Source of the DNA: Candidatus Altimarinota bacterium
Lineage (GTDB): Bacteria > Patescibacteriota > Gracilibacteria > BD1-5 > UBA6164
Length of the DNA: 5,036 nt
Direction: 5' to 3'
Assembly: GCA_027066255.1 (NCBI GenBank)
Contig: JAMOOA010000203.1
Location: 1 to 5,036 of the forward strand
The notes under the pieces are model-generated. The model had not been told where the DNA came from, did no database searches, and was given only the letters and a program-made list of their open reading frames with translations. Numbering within the stretch: position 1 is the first letter of the stretch; every line of letters starts with the position of its first letter. The translations under genes and the position numbers were made by a program. Below are positions 1-5,036 of the stretch, in pieces.

Positions 1-717
1 ACTTCTATCTGTAAGAGTTGTGATAGTATCTCCATGAGAATAAGACTCGCTTTCTACTTTCCCCCAAAAAAGAGAGGCTACAGCTACTCAACCTGGAAAC
101 TGCGTTACAAATGTCCCACTTCCAGCTGTAGCAGAACAATTATTCGCCCATTCTGCATCACTATCTGAGTCATTAAGGTTTCTTCTACATGTTGTAAAGC
201 CTTCATCTGCATTGAGGTTAAACCCAGAGGTTCCTTCCCATCATACAACATCAATAGTTGTTCATCACCCATCTTTAAGAGTAAGAGAATCTCATGGAGA
301 ACTATTATTAAGCTTCAAAAGTCATGTTCCTCCAGGATCCATCTCTAAATCAGGAGTCACCCCTGGATAGTTCAACTGGAACCTATCAGTTCTATTTGTT
401 ACGAGTAGGAAACTCTCGGATGCGATATTTGTTGGAGAAGGAAATGTGTATGTAGGTCATCCCGCTTCTGCTATAGTCCACCCTCCTATATCAATAGTTG
501 CATTTGTTGGATTATACAGTTCAAACCATTCAGCCTCATTTTCTACTTCTGTTGAGACATGTCATGAAGGAGTAGCTGGATCGTACTGCACCTCTGAAAT
601 AAGAATATTATCTCCCGCTGGGGATGCCTGTACAGATGGAACCCCCATAAAAAGCACAGGAGAAAAGAGCTGAAGGAGAGTAGAAAACAGAATTACTTTT
701 GCAGTAACTTTTAACAT
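1..717 (-). CDS. Secreted lamin-tail-domain (LTD) protein, 3' end beyond window
   Basis: The first 239 residues are visible and the gene runs off the left edge. The ATG at 717-715 is the first start after an in-frame TAA at 729-727. Residues 1-31 form a signal peptide: Lys3 and Lys7, a hydrophobic core, then VQA before Ser32. Residues about 37-203 match the lamin-tail domain: an opening ILISEVQYDP, then EAEWFELYNPTNATIDIGGW (60-79), later DSLTLKDG and a closing DAEW...C segment. The family is a small immunoglobulin-like fold found in bacterial exported proteins, often beside nucleases or surface repeats; its ligand here is unknown. Cys177 and Cys194 are the only cysteines seen and could form a disulfide. 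Eight in-frame TGA codons (residues 52, 87, 132, 142, 151, 152, 159, 210) must be read as Gly; the standard code would break the domain at each. No clear Shine-Dalgarno precedes the start. The fold and export are well supported; the role is not known. Confidence 0.88.
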
Positions 718-892
718 ACGGTTATTTTAAATGGATAATTTTTTCCTTCGTATATTATGTATTTTCTCCCACTTATATATAACTATATATGAAAAATATC
801 TTTACAGAGGTTTTTTTTGTATCATAAATATATACTATATTGCATATAACAACATGAGTCAATGGGTTTTTTCAAGAAAATTCAGAATAAAA

Positions 893-921
893 TTTATATC
901 TCCCTGTAAATATACTATAAT
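893..921 (+). promoter_or_regulatory. Probable sigma70-type promoter of the ATPase operon
   Basis: A perfect TATAAT -10 box lies at 916-921 and a TTTATA -35-like box (4 of 6 matches to TTGACA) at 893-898, separated by 17 bases. A start of transcription near 928 would give a leader of about 32 bases before the ATG at 960. An overlapping TATACT at 911-916 is an alternative -10. The whole 718-959 intergenic region is AT-rich, so chance matches are possible, but position, spacing and the perfect -10 box favour this site. I found no equally good promoter for the divergent gene that starts at 717. Confidence 0.5.
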
Positions 922-959
922 ATAAAAGAAATAGATTTTTTCATCTAAAAAAATACTAG

Positions 960-3392
960 ATGCTTCCATATATAGTCGTTCTCTGTAGTTTCTGTTTTCT
1001 CATATGGTGAGGAGTTCTTTTTTTGAGAAGAAGAGAAGACTATAAAAGAACTCTTGAACTTGTTTTTCTGAAGATTACTCTTCCTAAGAAAGATAGTGAT
1101 CATGACGACAAAAAAGAAACCACCAAGGACTTCAAGGAAATGGTTGGCCTTATGGAACAGCTTCTCTCTTCTCTCAAGAGCACCTATTCACACAAAATTC
1201 TCAAAAAACTTCTTGGGCAATATACTATAAGTTTTGAGTATATAGCTCACGAGCAGGAGATACTTTTCTATGTTGTATGTTCTCGTAACTATATGAAGTT
1301 GATAGAAAAGCAAATCAATGGATTTTATCCAGAAGCTATCATAGAGGAAACCAAAGAGATGAATATATTTGAAGGGAAAAAATATATATCTACCACACAC
1401 CTGTGTACGCAAAAGACCTTCTATTATCCTATCAAGACCTATCAAAAACTTGAGTCGGACCCTATTAACAATATCACGAATGCGTTCTCAAAACTTGAAG
1501 AAGATGAGTCTGCAGCAATACAGATACTCCTCAAACCTATAGATGACGACTGGCAAGGAAGAAGTGCCAAAGCTTCTACAAAGATTATGAACGGAAAAAG
1601 AGCTGATTTTACACTTAACCCTTTTACCCTTATAGGAAATTTTATTTGAGTGTTCTTTGGAGAGGCTGAAACAGATGATAAGTCCTCGTATAGATGAGGA
1701 GACCAAACCTCTGCGCTCTCTCAAGAAAGAGCAAAAACAGTAGACGAGAAAGGAGATAAGACGGGATACAGGGTTTTGATAAAGGTAATCACGACAGGAA
1801 ACGATAAAAGCACGGTAAACTCTGAACTCAAAAATATTATCTCTACATTCTCTCAATTTTCTTATCCAGATTTCAATAAGTTTGGATATACTATCCATCA
1901 CTCTCAAAAAAAGCTCCTCAAAAACTATATCTATAGACACTTCAGGCAACCATGGTTCAAAAAGAAAATGATTCTCAATACAGAAGAAATCGCTTCTATA
2001 TTTCACTTTCCACACATCAAATACAATAGGACTTCTGAGATAAAATGGCAAAACTTCAAGATAGTAAAAGCTCCCGCAGATATTCCAAAAGAATGAATCC
2101 TCATAGGGCACAATGCCTATAGAGGGAGTAAAAAAGAGATACGCATGAAGACCGAAGATAGGTTTCGTCACTTCTATATCATTGGGCAAACAGGTACCGG
2201 TAAAACCAGTACAATGCACGTTCTCTGACGTCAAGATCTTGCAAATGGAGAAGGAATGGCTGTGATTGATCCACATGGAGACCTCGTAAAAGACCTCCTT
2301 CCTTTTATCCCAAGAGAAAGAGCTGATGATGTTATTATCTTTGATCCAAGCGATACAGAACGTCCTCTCGGGATGAACCTCCTTGAGGCAGAACCAGAAG
2401 ACAGAGATCTGGTAGCACAAGATGCGATGAACATCATGATAAAGCTTTTTTGAAACGAGATATTTGGGCCTCGTCTCCAGGATTATTTTCGTAATGGGGC
2501 TTTGACTCTTATGGAGTACCCTCAATGAGGGGCTCTCACCGATATAATTAGGCTCTTTACAGATGATGATTTCCAAAAAGATCATATCAGAAATGTTAAG
2601 AATCCTATTGTTAAAGCCTGGTGGCAAAATACCTTTGCCAATATGGGACAAAGAGAAAAACAAGAGATTATCCCGTACTTTTCTGCAAAGTTTGGTCAGT
2701 TTATCACCAATCAAACCATGAGAAATGTCATAGGACAAACCAAGAGTAGTTTTGACATAAGTAAAATCATGCAAGAAAAGAAAATACTTATGGTAAATCT
2801 CTCAAAAGGACTTCTTGGGGATATCAATTCTGAACTCCTTGGTCTTGTGCTCGTAAGTAAAATACAGATGGCTGCGATGCGTAGACAGAAACTTGCAAAA
2901 GAAGACAGAGCTGACTTCTACCTCTATATTGATGAGTTCCAGAACTATATCACTCCGTCTATTGAATCTATTCTTTCTGAAGCACGTAAGTACCGTTTAG
3001 GGCTTGTTCTTGCTCATCAATATCTTGGACAACTAGAAAAATCAGATGCTCTCACAAAATCAAACATCAACCTCAAAAATGCTATTTTTGGTAATGTGTG
3101 AACGGTTATGAGTTATAAAGTTGGTCCCGAAGATGGTGAATTTATGGCAAAGTATTATCAACCAACATTCTCTGATCAGGATCTCATAAATATGGATAAG
3201 TTCAAGGCCGTAATGAAACTCGCCGTTGATAATCAACCAACGACTCCTTTTTCTATCATTCCAAAAAATCCGTACCTAGAAGAGTGAGACCCCCATGTAG
3301 CAAAAGCTCTTGTCGAACTTTCCAGATTAAAATATGGAAGAGATAAAGCCTTTGTTAGTAAGGAAATAGAGTATAGAATCTGAGTAATGTAA
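960..3392 (+). CDS. Membrane-anchored HerA/VirB4/TraG-like conjugation-type ATPase (810 aa)
   Basis: A P-loop ATPase of the FtsK/HerA superfamily, of the kind annotated in CPR genomes as type IV secretion or conjugative transfer ATPase. Residues about 3-21 form one membrane helix followed by Arg-Arg-Arg, so the rest should be cytoplasmic. Residues about 30-375 resemble the N-terminal domain common in this family. The ATPase core follows: Walker A GQTGTGKT (409-416), the conserved VIDPHGD (435-441), NLSKG and a following conserved helix, Walker B YLYIDEF with Asp658-Glu659, and the LAHQYLGQL segment (684-692). FGNVGT near 711-715 is typical of the family's C-terminal part. Ten in-frame TGA codons (17, 230, 246, 379, 423, 498, 523, 714, 776, 808) read as Gly, and the reading frame never shifts. 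ATG 960 directly follows an in-frame TAG and supplies the membrane helix. It is the first gene of a three-gene operon. Family membership is firm; whether it moves DNA or protein is inference. Confidence 0.92.
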
Positions 3393-3393
3393 A

Positions 3394-4164
3394 ATGAATA
3401 AAGATCTCTCAAAAGAAAATACATCTCTCCAAGAAAAACTCGCAAGAATGCAAGCCTGGATGAAACGAGAGGTAGAAGCTCAGATAGTTTCTATTGGAAA
3501 GAAGAGAGCATTGAAAGAATCTGTAAAGCAGAATGCTTTTCTTATAGGAGATGAAATGGAGGAAATCATCACTGAGAAGATTCTTTTATTTTTTTCAGAT
3601 ATTTCCCTCATAGATCTCTCTTCTGATATTATTACTAATATATCTCAGAGCGAAATACAGTATTATTTCCTCATCCATGGTCACAAAATAGCTCCTCTTT
3701 CTATTACTATTGGGTACCAAAAAGTACTGGAAGCACTAGTAGAAGACTGTATTGTTTCAGGCTTTCGAAAGTTTGCTCAAAAAAAAGACATCTTCAAAAA
3801 AAAATCTGGAAAAGATGCTCTTGAATCGGCTTTGTCTCTTGTAATAGAAAAATGATATAGCTTGAGTATAGGGAGACTCTATCATGTACTTTCACATATT
3901 AAAAATAATGATGTTCAGCTTCCCTATCAAGATGTGTTTTATAAATATCTCGAAAAGCATGATTCACTCAAAAAGACTTTGCTCAGTAAAAAGTTTTTGT
4001 TACAATTAGAAACAGTTGTGGAAAGTGAAGTTTTTTCTACCAAGAGACACACCTGAAATATCACAAAAAAGGAAGTAGCTCTTGTTCGAAAAATCTGTTT
4101 ATGAAATCTCTCAGAGAAAAACTGCCTCATGTACAAACTCTTCAAAACTCAACAAATTATATAA
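3394..4164 (+). CDS. Hypothetical soluble protein, 256 aa, operon partner of the ATPase
   Basis: I do not recognise a family. The start ATG lies 1 base after the TAA of the ATPase gene, which implies coupled expression. Three in-frame TGA codons (residues 154, 221, 237) read as Gly carry the frame to the TAA at 4162-4164; under the standard code the gene would split into two or three pieces. Residues 1-45 are rich in Lys and Glu and likely form a helical or short coiled-coil segment. The rest is mixed alpha/beta in character with many Ile, Leu and Lys, and the C-terminal third is basic. There is no signal peptide or membrane segment, so it should be cytosolic. It holds the only two CGA codons found in any gene here (in the GFRKF and LVRKI segments). 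A role as an accessory or regulator of the ATPase is suggested by position only. Confidence 0.82.
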
Positions 4165-4179
4165 CATAATCTTTTTACT

Positions 4180-4614
4180 ATGAAAGCTCTTCTTCTTCTT
4201 CCAGCACTTGCATATCTTGCTCTTATTATGCTCAACTTACAAATATTTCAGGAAAGCACTCAGATAAATTTCTTCTGGCTCTACAGCTTTGATATACCTG
4301 TTGTGATATTTGTCTCTATATTTTTTGTGCTCTACATCATCCTGATATGGCTAGGTTTTAACCTCTCGAACTACTTTACTGGATACAAAAACAAGAAACT
4401 CGAGAAAGAAGTAATGGATCTCAAAAGTAAGCTGCTCGGTAAACAGGGAGAACTTATAAAAAACATAGAGAGTACATTTGATGGAACACTTGAAAAGTTC
4501 AAAACAGAAGCAAATAAAAAACTCGAACTCTATAAAAAAGAGAATGAAAAAGTTGTCTCCAATATGAAATATGACTTTGATGCTATCAAGTCAAAAATAG
4601 ACAAGATAAAATAA
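4180..4614 (+). CDS. LapA-like (DUF1049-type) membrane protein with coiled-coil tail, 144 aa
   Basis: Two hydrophobic segments (about residues 3-20 and 38-62) are joined by a short polar loop, followed by a charged helical tail (about 70-144) rich in Lys and Glu with heptad-like leucines. This is the layout of LapA/DUF1049 proteins: a first helix ending near Asn19, a second helix, then a basic stretch leading into a coiled coil. In Enterobacteria LapA works in envelope assembly and in control of LPS synthesis; here the family match is by architecture and the function is open. The tail should face the cytoplasm because it is Lys-rich after the second helix. The gene begins 15 bases after the upstream stop and is the last of the operon. 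It contains no in-frame TGA, and its five Gly codons are all GGN, so its boundaries are the same under either code. No Shine-Dalgarno is visible. Confidence 0.8.
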   Translation: MKALLLLPALAYLALIMLNLQIFQESTQINFFWLYSFDIPVVIFVSIFFVLYIILIWLGFNLSNYFTGYKNKKLEKEVMDLKSKLLGKQGELIKNIESTFDGTLEKFKTEANKKLELYKKENEKVVSNMKYDFDAIKSKIDKIK

Positions 4615-4629
4615 TTTCTGGAATAAACT

Positions 4630-4668
4630 AAATAAATCCCTTACTTCTCGCAAAGGATTTATTTTTTT
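4630..4668 (+). terminator. Rho-independent terminator of the ATPase operon
   Basis: A perfect 10-bp inverted repeat, AAATAAATCC (4630-4639) and GGATTTATTT (4655-4664), encloses a 15-base loop. Two more T:A pairs can form inside, past a C:A mismatch. The right arm runs into seven T residues at 4662-4668. It starts 15 bases after the TAA of the LapA-like gene and separates that operon from the prepilin gene. The stem is AT-rich with only two G:C pairs, so its strength is uncertain, but the location and T-run are what a terminator needs. Confidence 0.75.
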
Positions 4669-4716
4669 GTCAATTTGTTTTACTTGGATATATAAGTTTC
4701 TTTCTTAAGATATAGA

Positions 4717-4745
4717 TTGATAAATATATACATTTCAAGTATCTA
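4717..4745 (+). promoter_or_regulatory. Weak promoter candidate for the prepilin gene
   Basis: TTGATA (4717-4722, 5 of 6 matches to the -35 consensus) is followed after 17 bases by TATCTA (4740-4745), a poor -10. A second AT-rich box, TAAAAT, lies at 4744-4749. Transcription would begin within a few bases of the ATG at 4753, giving a very short leader or none. The background is AT-rich, so this is a tentative reading. A promoter is expected here because a terminator lies just upstream. Confidence 0.25.
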
Positions 4746-4752
4746 AAATACT

Positions 4753-5036
4753 ATGGACAAAAAAAATAAAAAAGGTTTTACACTTGTTGAGCTTATAGTG
4801 GTTATCACCATTCTTGCTATCCTCTGAACAGTATCTTTTCTCTCTTTTAATGGATACGCAAAAAGTGCAAGAAATGCAAAGAGGATAGACTCTATCTGAA
4901 AAATAAGTGCAGCCATAGAAGGAAGAAGCGCTGGAGGAAAGTCTCTTCTTGGGTTTGTTATATCTTGACAAGAAGTTATAGATGCAAAAATAGCTGGTAC
5001 TCCTCCTACTGTTTGAGGAAACTACAAAGCTGGTAT
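4753..5036 (+). CDS. Type IV prepilin-like protein, 3' end beyond window
   Basis: The first 94 codons are present and the gene runs off the right edge. A short basic leader (residues 1-8, ending Lys-Lys-Gly8) is followed by FTLVELIVVITILAIL (9-24), the class III prepilin signal. Cleavage is expected between Gly8 and Phe9 by a PilD-type peptidase with methylation of Phe9; Glu13 is the conserved glutamate at mature position 5. The hydrophobic helix drives membrane insertion and packing into a pilus or pseudopilus. Residues 36-51 (KSARNAKRIDSIGKIS) resemble the usual charged helix after the transmembrane part of CPR pilins. Four in-frame TGA codons (25, 49, 72, 88) read as Gly; the first follows AIL, where pilins commonly have Gly. 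ATG 4753 is the first start after an in-frame TAA at 4744-4746. It could be a major or minor pilin or a pseudopilin; the missing C-terminus would help decide. Confidence 0.9.

Noticed and set aside
446..673. 75-codon plus-strand ORF
   Set aside because: It is the antisense shadow of the lamin-tail gene, whose minus-strand translation gives a signal peptide and a recognisable domain.
775..790. Inverted repeat ATATATA-AC-TATATAT between the divergent genes
   Set aside because: It is a perfect 7-bp palindrome but made only of alternating A and T in an AT-rich region, so it is expected by chance. I do not call it an operator.
731..925. 64-codon plus-strand ORF in the divergent intergenic region
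   Set aside because: The sequence is AT-rich and low in complexity, the product is a string of Ile, Tyr, Phe and Asn residues, and it overlaps the promoter of the next gene. There is no ribosome-binding site or homology signal that I can see.
1009..1025. GAGGAG followed by TTG at 1023 as the start of the ATPase
   Set aside because: The motif and spacing look like a Shine-Dalgarno with a start, but this start would drop the N-terminal membrane helix typical of the family. ATG 960 is in the same frame, sits just after a stop codon and lies downstream of a good promoter. It remains a possible internal start.
1488..2774. 428-codon open frame on the minus strand, the longest ORF under the standard code
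   Set aside because: It lies antisense in exact codon register with the ATPase gene. It is open because the sense gene favours CTC/CTT and TCT over TTA, CTA and TCA. Its translation has no recognisable motif, whereas the sense strand carries Walker A, Walker B and other family motifs.
960..3392. ATPase gene as a pseudogene broken by ten stop codons
   Set aside because: All interruptions are TGA, the frame never shifts, catalytic motifs are intact and TGA falls at glycine positions. This is reassignment, not decay.
4738..4752. Inverted repeat AGTAT-5 nt-ATACT directly before the prepilin ATG
   Set aside because: The arms are five bases and AT-rich; the repeat is too short to separate from chance, though its position could suit a regulator.
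1..5036. CRISPR arrays, tRNA or rRNA genes, insertion sequences
   Set aside because: I saw no regularly spaced repeats, no cloverleaf-like or rRNA-like segments, and no transposase or flanking terminal repeats in the window.

Overview
The window comes from a low-GC bacterium that reads UGA as glycine (translation table 25). This code is known from the Candidate Phyla Radiation lineages Gracilibacteria (BD1-5/GN02) and Absconditabacteria (SR1). Under the standard code the region looks like a set of short broken ORFs. If TGA is read as Gly, five clean genes appear, and they contain 25 in-frame TGA codons, about a quarter of all the glycine codons I counted. The three stop codons visible are all TAA. 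TGA falls where known families need glycine: directly after the hydrophobic run of a type IV prepilin, in the FGNVGT segment of a conjugation-type ATPase, and throughout a lamin-tail domain. I cannot choose between the two lineages from this sequence.

Layout. The minus strand from 717 to the left edge carries the N-terminal part of a secreted protein with a lamin-tail domain. An AT-rich divergent intergenic region (718-959) holds a good promoter candidate firing rightwards. A tightly packed plus-strand operon follows. It has an 810-residue membrane-anchored HerA/VirB4/TraG-like ATPase (960-3392), a 256-residue soluble protein of unknown function starting 1 base later (3394-4164), and a 144-residue LapA-like membrane protein with a coiled-coil tail (4180-4614). 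A hairpin with a T-run (4630-4668) ends the operon. The last gene, from 4753 to the right edge, is the 5' part of a type IV prepilin-like gene.

How the genes may work together. All but the 256-residue protein look like envelope or surface components: a secreted adhesin-like or nuclease-associated domain, a membrane-tethered DNA/protein-translocation-type ATPase, a small membrane scaffold, and a pilin. The ATPase operon could be part of a DNA-handling or secretion apparatus, and the 256-residue protein is a candidate partner because it is nearly fused to the ATPase gene. That functional link is inferred from gene order only. None of the gene starts I chose has a recognisable Shine-Dalgarno sequence.
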